Below are positions 27,507 to 35,862 of a stretch of DNA of 64,000 bases, one piece after another. Origin of the DNA: CAZYFH01 sp964646815 (GTDB lineage Bacteria > Acidobacteriota > Vicinamibacteria > Vicinamibacterales > UBA8438); assembly GCA_964646815.1 (NCBI GenBank), contig CAZYFH010000011.1, forward strand, positions 27,985-91,984, in the 5' to 3' direction. The translations under genes and the position numbers were made by a program. The notes under the pieces were generated by a model, which was not told where the DNA came from, searched no databases, and saw only the letters and a list, made by a program, of their open reading frames with translations. Within the stretch, counting starts at the first letter, position 1. Each line of letters starts with the position of its first letter.

Positions 27507-29786
27507 ATGTTCGACGCGCTCTTCGAGTTTCTCTTCAAGTATCGCCCTCTGGTCTACGAGCAGGGGGACCTCGCGTTTCGTGCGTCGTGGGCAGGTGCCC
27601 TCGCGGTGGCCGCCGCGGTGGTGGCCGGTGCTCTGACGTTGCGAACATACGCGCAAGTCCGGGGGAACAGCCAACCGCACGATCGCACCGTGCTTACCGT
27701 TGTCAGGCTGGCCGCGCTCGCGGTGCTCGCCCTCTGCCTGATGCAGCCGGTGCTCGTCCTCTCCTCGGTCGTGCCACAGCAGAATTTCCTCGGCGTGCTG
27801 CTCGACGACTCGCGCAGCATGCAGATCGCGGACCGCGACGAGACAGCGCGGCGGCAATTCGTCGAGGACCATTTCGCGGCAGAGACCGGCGATCTTCGGG
27901 CCGCCCTGTCCGATCGCTTTGCCTTGCGGTTCTTCGGTTTCTCGACGGAAACGGATCGGCTCGACGACATCAGCGAGTTGTCGTACGCCGGCACACGCAC
28001 GCACCTCGGGCAGGCACTCGAGCGCGCACACGACGAGCTCTCCGGCGTGCCGCTGTCGGGCCTAGTCGTCGTGACCGACGGCGCCGACAATGCCGACGCC
28101 GGCCTTGCCGAGTCGTTGCTCCCGATCCAGGCCGCTGGTATCCCTGTGTTCACGGTTGGCCTCGGCCGGGAGGAATTCGACCGCGACATCCAGCTCAGCC
28201 GTATCGAAACGCCTCGGCGTGTTCTCAAGGGTGCGGCGCTGGTCATCGACTGCGTCGTCACGCATCGCGGCTACCGAGGTGAGACCGTGACCGTCCAGGT
28301 CGAGGACGAGGGCCGCATCGTCGGCACCGAGACTGTCGAGCTTCCCGGCGACGGCGAGCCCAGGACGGTTCGGATGCGGTTCACCGCTAACGAAGAGGGC
28401 CCGCGCTTGTTCAGCTTCCGCGTGTCGCCGCGTCCGGGTGAGATGGTCACCCAGAACAACGTGCGGAACGTATTGATCCTCGTTGAAGATCGCAGCGAAA
28501 AGATCCTGTACTTCGAGGGCGAGCCGCGGTTCGAGGTGAAGTTCCTGCGCCGCGCGGTGGCCGACGACGAGAATCTGCACGTCTCGATTCTGCAACGCAC
28601 GGCGGAGAACAAGTTCATGCGCCTCGACGTCGAGGGCGCAGATGATCTCGTCGGCGGCTTTCCGACGACTCGAGCCGAGCTCTTCAGGTACAGCGGACTC
28701 GTGCTCGGCAGCATCGAAGCCAGCCACTTCACTCCCGACCAGCTGCGCATGATTGCCGACTTCGTCAACCACCGTGGCGGCGGGCTGCTCATGCTCGGTA
28801 GCCAGCGGTCGTTCGCCGAAGGCGGATACGCGGGAACGCCCGTCGCCGACGTCCTGCCGGTCGTGCTCGACGGCGACCGTGCCGACGGTGAGGAGGACTT
28901 CTTCGTCGAAGTGGCCGTCGAAACGACACGCGCCGGGGCGACCCATGCCGCCACACAGATCGCGGATACGGAGGAGCTGTCAGTCAATCGCTGGCGCGAG
29001 CTGCCGCCGATCACGGTGGTCAACCCGATCACCGACGTCAAGCCGGGTGCAACGACCCTGTTGACCAGCCCGGATGAAGAGCTGGTGATCCTTGCGTTCC
29101 AGCGCTACGGGGCGGGCAAGTCGCTCGCGTTCCCGGTGCAGGACTCGTGGATGTGGCAGATGCACGCCGACATCGCCGTCGACGACATGACGCACGAGAC
29201 GTTCTGGCGACGGCTCCTGCGGTGGCTCGTCGATGGGGTGCCCGACCAGGTTACGACGGATCTGCCCCAGGACCGCGTCGAGACAGACGAGCCGGTTACC
29301 GTGCTGGCGGCGGTCGGCGACGCGAATTTCGAGGAGCTCAACAACAGCGCCGTGACAGCCGTGGTGACGCACCCGAACGGCGACTTCACCGATCTCTCGA
29401 TGGAGTGGACGGCGGAACGGGACGGCGAGTATCGTGCCAGTTTCACGCCGAGCGAAGAGGGGTTCTACGAGATCCACGTCGAGGCGATGGCCGGTGACGA
29501 GGTGATCGGCGAGGATGCGACGTTCGTGCAGGTGGCTCCGAGCGACGCGGAATTTTACGACTCGACGATGCGAGCGCCGCTCCTGGAGCGGATCGCCGAC
29601 GATACCGGGGGCCGCTTCTATACGCCCGAGACCGTATCGTCGCTCCCGGAAGACGTTCAGCATGTCGGGCGCGGTGTGACCGTGGTCGAGGAGCGCGACC
29701 TCTGGGACATGCCGGCGCTGATGTTGTTGCTCGCCACGCTCGTCCTGGGCGAGTGGGGGTACCGGCGTTTCCGAGGGCTCGCATGA
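27507..29786 (+). CDS. Membrane VWA / glutamine-amidotransferase-like protein
   Basis: 759 residues. Two N-terminal helices (about 29-46 and 62-84) precede a von Willebrand A-like domain with MIDAS D100-x-S102-x-S104 (LLDDSRSM) and VVVTDGADN. An Ig-like segment follows, then a class I GATase-like region (LVLGSIEASHFTPDQLRMIADFVNHRGGGLLMLGSQRSF), a further beta domain and a C-terminal helix (MPALMLLLATLVLGEW). No GATase catalytic cysteine is evident. Such proteins occur beside MoxR/BatA genes in Planctomycetes and Acidobacteria. The stop overlaps the next start (ATGA). Predicted to sit in the inner membrane. Confidence 0.88.
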   Translation: MFDALFEFLFKYRPLVYEQGDLAFRASWAGALAVAAAVVAGALTLRTYAQVRGNSQPHDRTVLTVVRLAALAVLALCLMQPVLVLSSVVPQQNFLGVLLDDSRSMQIADRDETARRQFVEDHFAAETGDLRAALSDRFALRFFGFSTETDRLDDISELSYAGTRTHLGQALERAHDELSGVPLSGLVVVTDGADNADAGLAESLLPIQAAGIPVFTVGLGREEFDRDIQLSRIETPRRVLKGAALVIDCVVTHRGYRGETVTVQVEDEGRIVGTETVELPGDGEPRTVRMRFTANEEGPRLFSFRVSPRPGEMVTQNNVRNVLILVEDRSEKILYFEGEPRFEVKFLRRAVADDENLHVSILQRTAENKFMRLDVEGADDLVGGFPTTRAELFRYSGLVLGSIEASHFTPDQLRMIADFVNHRGGGLLMLGSQRSFAEGGYAGTPVADVLPVVLDGDRADGEEDFFVEVAVETTRAGATHAATQIADTEELSVNRWRELPPITVVNPITDVKPGATTLLTSPDEELVILAFQRYGAGKSLAFPVQDSWMWQMHADIAVDDMTHETFWRRLLRWLVDGVPDQVTTDLPQDRVETDEPVTVLAAVGDANFEELNNSAVTAVVTHPNGDFTDLSMEWTAERDGEYRASFTPSEEGFYEIHVEAMAGDEVIGEDATFVQVAPSDAEFYDSTMRAPLLERIADDTGGRFYTPETVSSLPEDVQHVGRGVTVVEERDLWDMPALMLLLATLVLGEWGYRRFRGLA

Positions 29787-30808
29787 CCGCCATCCGCTTC
29801 TTGTTGGCCACGGTGTGGCTGATTGGACTGCCCGCCAGCGCCGGCGCCCAGCAGCAGACCTACCTGCTGGTCGTCACCGGACTCGGCGGCGATCCAGCCT
29901 ACACGGAGCAATTTCACACGTGGGCGACGACATTGATTGATGCGGCCGCGACGCGCTACGGGGTTCCCGCCGACAACATCACCTATCTTGGCGAGGACCC
30001 GGATCTCGACCCGGTGACGGTTGCCGACCGATCGACACGCGAGAACGTTGGCGCCGCAGTCGGGGAGATCGCCGCGCGTGTTGCGCCCGCAGACCAGATC
30101 GTCATCGTGATCTTCGGACACGGCAGCTTCACGGATACCGCGCGCGTCAATCTGCCGGGGCGTGATCTGTCGGCCGATGACTTCGCCGAGCTGCTCGAAC
30201 CGCTGCGCGGCCAGCGTGTCACCTTTATCAACACAGCGAGTGCGAGCGGACCCTTCGTCGAAAAACTCTCGGGAACGGATCGCACGGTGGTCACTGCCAC
30301 GCGGACCGGTGGCGAGCGTAACGCGTCGATCTTCGGCGGCTACTTCGTAGAAGCGTTCGCCGAGGGCGAAGACGACGCCGATGCTAATAAGGACCGGCGC
30401 GTGTCGGTGCTCGAGGCGTTCACCTACGCGCGGCTCAAGGTCAAGCAGGCCTATGAGGCGGATGGGAAGCTACTCACCGAGCACGCGTTGCTCGACGACA
30501 ATGGGGACGGCGAGGGGACGGCGGAACCCGATCCGTTGTCCGGCGACGGGATGATTGCGCGCACGCTCTTCTTGACGTCGGGCGAGCCGACGCTCGCCGA
30601 GATGGCGTTCCCGGACGACCCTGAGCTTCGCCCGCTCTACGACGACCGCGCGTCGCTCGAGGAGCGCGTCGAGGCCTTGCGGGTCCTGAAGGACGGGACC
30701 GATCCAGAGCGCTACGAGCAGGAGCTTGAGACCCTGCTCGTCGCACTGGCGCTGAAGAGCCGTGAGATCCGGCAGCTCGAAGAGGTGAGGGGCGAGGCTC
30801 CCCGGTAA
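29783..30808 (+). CDS. Exported caspase-fold (C13-like) protein, probably inactive
   Basis: 341 residues with a signal peptide (FLLATVWLIGLPASAGAQ). The mature part follows the clan CD fold: YLLVVTGLGGD, then a helix, QIVIVIFGHGSF with the catalytic-type His113, then VTFINTASASGPF at 147-158. In legumain/caspase-like enzymes this last strand ends in a catalytic Cys (CxSG); here it reads S153-A-S-G, so the nucleophile seems lost. A C-terminal acidic EF-like stretch (DANKDRRVSVLEAF) and a helical tail follow. It is coupled on both sides: ATGA overlap with the VWA gene, 3 bp to the DUF4159 gene. Role unknown; a scaffold or binding role is inferred. Confidence 0.75.
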   Translation: MTAIRFLLATVWLIGLPASAGAQQQTYLLVVTGLGGDPAYTEQFHTWATTLIDAAATRYGVPADNITYLGEDPDLDPVTVADRSTRENVGAAVGEIAARVAPADQIVIVIFGHGSFTDTARVNLPGRDLSADDFAELLEPLRGQRVTFINTASASGPFVEKLSGTDRTVVTATRTGGERNASIFGGYFVEAFAEGEDDADANKDRRVSVLEAFTYARLKVKQAYEADGKLLTEHALLDDNGDGEGTAEPDPLSGDGMIARTLFLTSGEPTLAEMAFPDDPELRPLYDDRASLEERVEALRVLKDGTDPERYEQELETLLVALALKSREIRQLEEVRGEAPR

Positions 30809-30811
30809 CCC

Positions 30812-31600
30812 ATGCCGTTTGGGACGATCCTCACGCAGACGCGGCGCCGATGGACTGGTGGGCTGATCGCTGGCGTGCTGGCAGTGGTCACGCTCGCATG
30901 GTCGGCCGGACCGGCGTCTGCGGACGTGGCGCCAGGGAACGTGGCCTACGAGGGGAGGCTCGTGTTCGTCCGGCTCCGCTACGACATGGCACGGAGCCTG
31001 GCGGGCGGGTTCTTCCGTCAGGACGTCAAGTGGGCGCACGACTACCCACGAGCCGAACGCAACCTGACGAAGATTCTCGAGGCGGTGACCAACGTGAACC
31101 CGTTCCAAGGGCCGAACGGCGGCAACGTCCTCGCCCTCGACGACCCGGAGCTCCACAAGTTTCCGTTCGCATACATGTCGGAGCCGGGCTTTTGGTTTCC
31201 GACCGATGCCGAGGTTGTCGGGCTCCGCAACTATATGCTCAAGGGCGGGTTCGTCATTTTCGACGACTTCTGGGGCAACCACTGGCGCAACTTCGAGGCG
31301 CAGCTCCAGCGCGTGCTGCCCGATGCGCGGCCGCTTCCCATGGAGCTGACCCATCCGGTCTTCCAGTCGTTCTTCGAGATCGAGACGCTGGAGATGCCGG
31401 GCCCGTACGGCCCGCCGGTGGAGTTCTGGGGAGTCTTCGAGGATAACGATCCGGCGGGGCGTCTCATGGCGATCGTGAACTTCAACAACGACATCGGGGA
31501 GTACTGGGAGTTCTCGGATTCGGGCTGGTACCCGATCGACTTGACGAACGAGGCATACAAGTTCGGCGTGAACTACGTGGTGTATGCGTTGACGCACTAA
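30812..31600 (+). CDS. DUF4159-domain exported protein
   Basis: 262 residues. The signal peptide (LIAGVLAVVTLAWSAGPASAD) is followed directly by the DUF4159 domain: RLVFVRLRYD, WAHDYPRAERNLTKILEAVT, YMSEPGFWFPTDAEVVGL, NYMLKGGFVIFDDFWGNHW, FNNDIGEYWEF and the terminal FGVNYVVYALTH. It is the shortest of the four paralogues here, without the long linker of the copy at 26445. The start lies 3 bp after the caspase-like gene, so translation is coupled. Probably periplasmic. Confidence 0.9.
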   Translation: MPFGTILTQTRRRWTGGLIAGVLAVVTLAWSAGPASADVAPGNVAYEGRLVFVRLRYDMARSLAGGFFRQDVKWAHDYPRAERNLTKILEAVTNVNPFQGPNGGNVLALDDPELHKFPFAYMSEPGFWFPTDAEVVGLRNYMLKGGFVIFDDFWGNHWRNFEAQLQRVLPDARPLPMELTHPVFQSFFEIETLEMPGPYGPPVEFWGVFEDNDPAGRLMAIVNFNNDIGEYWEFSDSGWYPIDLTNEAYKFGVNYVVYALTH

Positions 31601-31612
31601 CCCCATTCGTGG

Positions 31613-31684
31613 GGTTCATGGTTCAAGGTTCCCGGTTCGGATCGGTTCGCCCTTCCTCAGGACCTGGAACCCTGAACCCCGAAC
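31613..31684. repeat. GGTTCNN heptamer array with an inverted partner
   Basis: Four tandem heptamers, GGTTCAT, GGTTCAA, GGTTCCC and GGTTCGG, run from 31613 to 31640, with another GGTTCGC at 31644. An inverted set (GGAACCC, TGAACCC, CGAAC) follows at 31666-31684, so the RNA could fold into a long imperfect hairpin. It fills the gap between a DUF4159 gene and the MoxR gene and ends just before the MoxR Shine-Dalgarno sequence (31687-31692). Confidence 0.8.
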
Positions 31685-31699
31685 ATAGGGAGCTTTCCT

Positions 31700-32758
31700 T
31701 TGGACCTTGACATCCCCGACACCCAGACTGACACGCAACCCACCGACCTCGACTCGGCGGATGATGTCGCGTTGGCCGACCGGCTCAAGGCTGGCCGGGA
31801 GCAAATCCTGAGCGAACTGCACAAGCTGATCATCGGGCAGGACGAGACGATCAACCAAGCGCTCCTAACGCTCTTCGTCGGTGGCAACAGCCTGATCGTG
31901 GGCGTGCCGGGGCTGGCGAAGACGCTGCTCATCCAGACGATGGCGCGGGTGCTGGATCTGAAGTTCGCGCGGATTCAGTTCACCCCCGATCTGATGCCGT
32001 CCGACATCACCGGCACCGACATCATCCAAGAGGATCCGGGGACTGGCGGCCGAAAGATGGAGTTCGCGGCGGGGCCCGTCTTCACGAATATTCTGCTTGC
32101 GGACGAGATCAACAGGACGCCACCGAAGACGCAATCGGCCCTACTCGAAGCAATGCAGGAACACCGGGTCACGGTCCAGGGGCGCACGTATACGCTCGAG
32201 GAGCCGTTCTTCGTCTTCGCGACCCAGAATCCCATCGAGCTCGAGGGTACCTATCCGCTGCCGGAGGCTCAGCTCGACCGGTTCATGTTCCACATCATCA
32301 TCGAGCACCCGCCGGTCGAGGAAGAGTTGGAGGTCGTTCGCACGACGACCGCCAACCTGAACCCGCAGTTCCAGCACGCCGTGACTGGCGCCGACTTGAT
32401 CGCGTTTCAGCGGTTGGTCCGCAAAGTCCCGGTCGCCGAATCGGTGTATCGCTACGCGCTTGACCTCGTCCGGACGAGCCGGCGGCGGTCGCCGAACGCG
32501 CCGGAGTTCATCAAGAAGTGGGTCTCCTATGGCGCCAGCGTCCGCGCCGCCCAGTATCTGATCCTCGGGGGCAAGGCGCGCGCGGTGACCCAGGGCCGAT
32601 ACCATGTGAGCTTCGACGACATACGCGCGCTGGCCCATCCCGTCCTGCGGCACCGGGTGTTGCTCAATTTTCACGCGGAGTCCGAGGGGCGGACGTCGGA
32701 CGAGCTGATCGACGAATTGCTTGAGGCCGTGCCCGAGCCGCATTCCCAAATGCAATGA
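31700..32758 (+). CDS. MoxR-family AAA+ ATPase
   Basis: A 352-residue chaperone-like ATPase. Walker A GVPGLAKT at 68-75, Walker B ILLADEINR at 131-139, sensor 1 VFATQNPIELEGTYPLPEAQLDRF, and a C-terminal lid with arginine-finger-type motifs. MoxR proteins work with VWA proteins to mature or activate partner complexes, for example by metal insertion. The TTG start at 31700 follows AGGGAG (31687-31692). The stop overlaps the DUF58 start. It probably acts in the cytoplasm on the DUF58 and VWA proteins encoded next to it. Confidence 0.95.
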   Translation: MDLDIPDTQTDTQPTDLDSADDVALADRLKAGREQILSELHKLIIGQDETINQALLTLFVGGNSLIVGVPGLAKTLLIQTMARVLDLKFARIQFTPDLMPSDITGTDIIQEDPGTGGRKMEFAAGPVFTNILLADEINRTPPKTQSALLEAMQEHRVTVQGRTYTLEEPFFVFATQNPIELEGTYPLPEAQLDRFMFHIIIEHPPVEEELEVVRTTTANLNPQFQHAVTGADLIAFQRLVRKVPVAESVYRYALDLVRTSRRRSPNAPEFIKKWVSYGASVRAAQYLILGGKARAVTQGRYHVSFDDIRALAHPVLRHRVLLNFHAESEGRTSDELIDELLEAVPEPHSQMQ

Positions 32759-33672
32759 GCGACACGACGCAGTTCACGCCGGCGGGCGCGCGGTTCCTGG
32801 ACCCCACGGTCCTCTCGCGCATCGGCACGCTCAACCTGCTGGCGCGGATCGTCGTGGACGGATTCATCAACGGCCTGCACAAGGCACCCTATCTCGGCGT
32901 ATCGATTGATTTCGCCGAGCACCGGATGTATACCCCCGGGGACGACATTCGCTTCTTGGATTGGCGTGTGTTTGCCCGCACCGATCGCTACTATGTCAAG
33001 ACGTTCGAGGCCGACACCAACTGCAATCTCTCGGTGCTCCTCGACGTCTCTCGCTCGATGAGCTTTGGGAGCAAGGGCATTACCAAGCTCGACTACGGGC
33101 GCTTCCTTGCGGCGTGCCTCTGCCACTTCTCGACGCAACAACGCGATCGCGTCGGACTAGTGACGTTCGACAGCGAGGTCGTGGAACGCGTGCCGCCGTC
33201 GGCGAAACACCTCGAGGTGGTCCTGCACACGCTCGATCAGGTCGAGGCCGGTCGACCGGGGAATCTCGCCCGTCCGATGTTCCAGATGACGGAGTTCTTC
33301 AAGCGCCGCGGTATTCTCGCCGTGATCTCAGATTTCTATGAAGAACCCGAGAGCGTCATCGACGCGATCAAACCCCTCCGCTACGGCGGAAACGACGTCA
33401 TCGTGTTTCACATTCTCGACCCGGCCGAGATCGAGTTTCCGTATAACGACGCGACAAGCTTTCAGGACCTTGAGACCGGCCGCAAGATGCCGGTAGTGCC
33501 CGAGAAGCTCCGCGAGCAGTACCGCGCCCTCGTGCAAGAGCACATCGCGACGATCTCGAAGCTCTGCACGCAAAACCGTATTGACTACGCGCTGTTCAAC
33601 ACCGCCACGCCGCTGGACCACGCGCTGTTCAAGTACCTGGCGACGCGGCATAAGTTGACACGGACACGCTGA
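32755..33672 (+). CDS. DUF58 (VWA-like) protein
   Basis: 305 residues. The DUF58 hallmark YTPGDDIRFLDWRVFARTDRYYVKTFE spans about 59-85 and is followed by a VWA-type MIDAS D97-x-S99-x-S101 (LLDVSRSM) and a later ISDFYEEPE strand. Soluble, with no membrane segment. DUF58 proteins are the standard partners of MoxR ATPases. Starts in the MoxR stop (ATGA) and ends 1 bp into the BatA-like gene (TGATG), so the three are translated as a block. Confidence 0.93.
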   Translation: MSDTTQFTPAGARFLDPTVLSRIGTLNLLARIVVDGFINGLHKAPYLGVSIDFAEHRMYTPGDDIRFLDWRVFARTDRYYVKTFEADTNCNLSVLLDVSRSMSFGSKGITKLDYGRFLAACLCHFSTQQRDRVGLVTFDSEVVERVPPSAKHLEVVLHTLDQVEAGRPGNLARPMFQMTEFFKRRGILAVISDFYEEPESVIDAIKPLRYGGNDVIVFHILDPAEIEFPYNDATSFQDLETGRKMPVVPEKLREQYRALVQEHIATISKLCTQNRIDYALFNTATPLDHALFKYLATRHKLTRTR

Positions 33673-35750
33673 TGGGACTTTTGGCTCCGCTGTTCTTGCT
33701 CGGTTTGGCCGCGATCGCCGTCCCGGTCATCATTCACATGATTCAACGCGAGCGGAAGGAGGTCGTCGAGTTCCCCTCGCTGATGTTCGTGCGTAAGATC
33801 CCTTTCCACTCGTTTCGTCGTCAGCGGATTCGCCACTGGTTCTTACTGCTGCTGCGGTGTGCCGCGTTGGCGTTGCTCGTGCTTGCCTTCGCTCGACCCT
33901 TCTTTCATGCTGCGGCGCTGGCGGCCGTGACCGATGGCGCGCGGGAGGTGGTCATCCTCCTGGATCGCTCCTACAGTATGGGATACGCCGACCGATGGGA
34001 CCGCGCCAAGGACGCGGCGAGGGAGGCGATCGACGGCCTCGCCGCGGACGACCGAGCGACCCTGATCTTTTTCGACAGTGGCGCTGAGGCGGGCCCGCGG
34101 TCGACAACCGATCGGGCGAGCTTGACCGGGCTGGTCAACGACGCGGAGCTCGGGGCCGGTGTGACGCGCTACGGGCCCGCGCTGAAGCTGGCGGAGGGGA
34201 TCTTCGAGGGATCGGATCTCCCGCGACTCGAGGCAGTGCTGATCACCGATTTCCAGCGTGTGGGAGTCGAAAGCGCGTCGGGGGTCCGATTTCCCAACGG
34301 CACGGCACTCACACCCATCGCGGTCGGCGGAGGGGATGAGGCGGAGGCCAACGTGAGTGTGGCCGGGGTGCTGTTCAAGCGCGAGTACTTTTCGGGACGC
34401 GAGCGGGTCGTGGTCGCAGCGCGCCTGACGAACCGTGGTGCGGCGCCTATCACCGGGCTCGACGTGGCGCTCGAAATGGACGGTCGCGAGGTCGAGACGC
34501 TGACCGCCGATATCCCGCCGCACGGCTCTACGACAGTCGACTTCGCCGCGGTCACGCTCGGGGATGCGCCGATGGCCGGCGCGGTTCGGACGGCGGCGGA
34601 TGCCCTCCCGACCGACGACGTCTTCAACTTCGTCGTCTCCCCGGGGCAGGTGGTCACTGTCCTGGTGGTCGGTAGCGGCCGCGCTTCAGCCGAGGCCAAC
34701 CTCTATCTCACGCGGGCGCTCGGAATTGGGTCCGCCCCCGCCTTCGATGTGCGCACGACGACGAGCGGCGGCTTCGGTGCGCCCGATCTCGAGGGCCGCC
34801 AGGTCGTCATCCTGAACGATGCGCCCGCACCGTCCGGGCAGGCAGGCCGCGCCCTCGAAGCGTTCGTCGAAGGCGGCGGGGGGTTGCTCGTGGTCGCCGG
34901 CGAGCGGAGCACGTGGCCGGCCGACGGTCCCGACCTGCTCCCCGGCGCCGTCGGTAGCCCGGCTGACCGCGCCGGGCGAGGTGGTGCCATCGGTTTCGTC
35001 GACTACTCGCACCCGGTCTTCGAGGTGTTCGCCGCTCCGCGCAGCGGCGACGTCACGACCGCGCGCTTTTTCCGCTACCGGCCGGTGGAGCCGGGGCCAG
35101 GGGCGGCCGTCCTCGCCCGCTTTGACGATGGCAGCCCGGCCCTCGCCGAGCGGCGCGTCGGCTCCGGCGCCGTATTGTTCTGGGCCTCGTCCATCGATAG
35201 CTACTGGAACGATCTCGCGAAGAAGCCCGTCTATCTGCCGTTCGTACACCGACTCACCGAGTACCTTGGCAACTACACGCCGCCAACGCCGTGGTTTTCC
35301 GCCGGGCAAGTGCTGAATCTCGCCCAGCAGGAGGTGGCGCTCGGCACCGGTGGTCTGGCCGCTGCGGAGTACGTGGTGATGTCGCCGTCCGGCTCGCGCA
35401 TCCCGGTCGATGTCGGCGAGCGCGCCGGGTTCATCGATCTCGACGAGCAGGGGTTCTACGAAGTACACGATGCCAATGCAGCCGAGACGGATCTCCTCAC
35501 GCTGGCCGTCAATGTCGACCTGGCCGAGTCGGATCTCAGCGCGGTCGACCCGGAGGAGCTGTCGAGTGCTGTGACCGGCCGCGTCGGGGGCGAACGCGCG
35601 GATGCGGCGCCCCCACGCGAGGTTGGCTCCTCGGATCTCGAGCGACGGCAGGCCATCTGGTGGTACTTACTTGTCGCCGCGCTCCTTTTCTTTGTCGCGG
35701 AAACGGTGGTCTCGAACCGGCTGTCACGCACGGTGTTGAGCGCGGAGTGA
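33672..35750 (+). CDS. BatA-like membrane VWA protein
   Basis: 692 residues. The N-terminal BatA segment (FLLGLAAIAVPVIIHMIQRER, then SLMFVRKIPFHSFRRQRIRHW) gives two membrane helices, followed by a VWA domain with MIDAS D98-x-S100-x-S102 (LLDRSYSM). The middle has Ig-like and GATase-like parts (GGGLLVVAGERS), and a C-terminal helix (YLLVAALLFFVAETVV) anchors the end. The large central part faces the periplasm by topology. Named for the Bacteroides aerotolerance operon; a role in oxidative or envelope stress is inference. Its start overlaps the DUF58 stop by 1 bp. Confidence 0.92.
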   Translation: MGLLAPLFLLGLAAIAVPVIIHMIQRERKEVVEFPSLMFVRKIPFHSFRRQRIRHWFLLLLRCAALALLVLAFARPFFHAAALAAVTDGAREVVILLDRSYSMGYADRWDRAKDAAREAIDGLAADDRATLIFFDSGAEAGPRSTTDRASLTGLVNDAELGAGVTRYGPALKLAEGIFEGSDLPRLEAVLITDFQRVGVESASGVRFPNGTALTPIAVGGGDEAEANVSVAGVLFKREYFSGRERVVVAARLTNRGAAPITGLDVALEMDGREVETLTADIPPHGSTTVDFAAVTLGDAPMAGAVRTAADALPTDDVFNFVVSPGQVVTVLVVGSGRASAEANLYLTRALGIGSAPAFDVRTTTSGGFGAPDLEGRQVVILNDAPAPSGQAGRALEAFVEGGGGLLVVAGERSTWPADGPDLLPGAVGSPADRAGRGGAIGFVDYSHPVFEVFAAPRSGDVTTARFFRYRPVEPGPGAAVLARFDDGSPALAERRVGSGAVLFWASSIDSYWNDLAKKPVYLPFVHRLTEYLGNYTPPTPWFSAGQVLNLAQQEVALGTGGLAAAEYVVMSPSGSRIPVDVGERAGFIDLDEQGFYEVHDANAAETDLLTLAVNVDLAESDLSAVDPEELSSAVTGRVGGERADAAPPREVGSSDLERRQAIWWYLLVAALLFFVAETVVSNRLSRTVLSAE

Positions 35751-35862
35751 GGGTGAGGTCGCCTGAGCGCTCCACGACCAGGATCCAGGGTCTCCGGCGT
35801 CGAGGTTAGACCATCGCGTCGGGCGTGTAAGATGAGGTTCGCGAAATGATGAGGCTGAGCTG

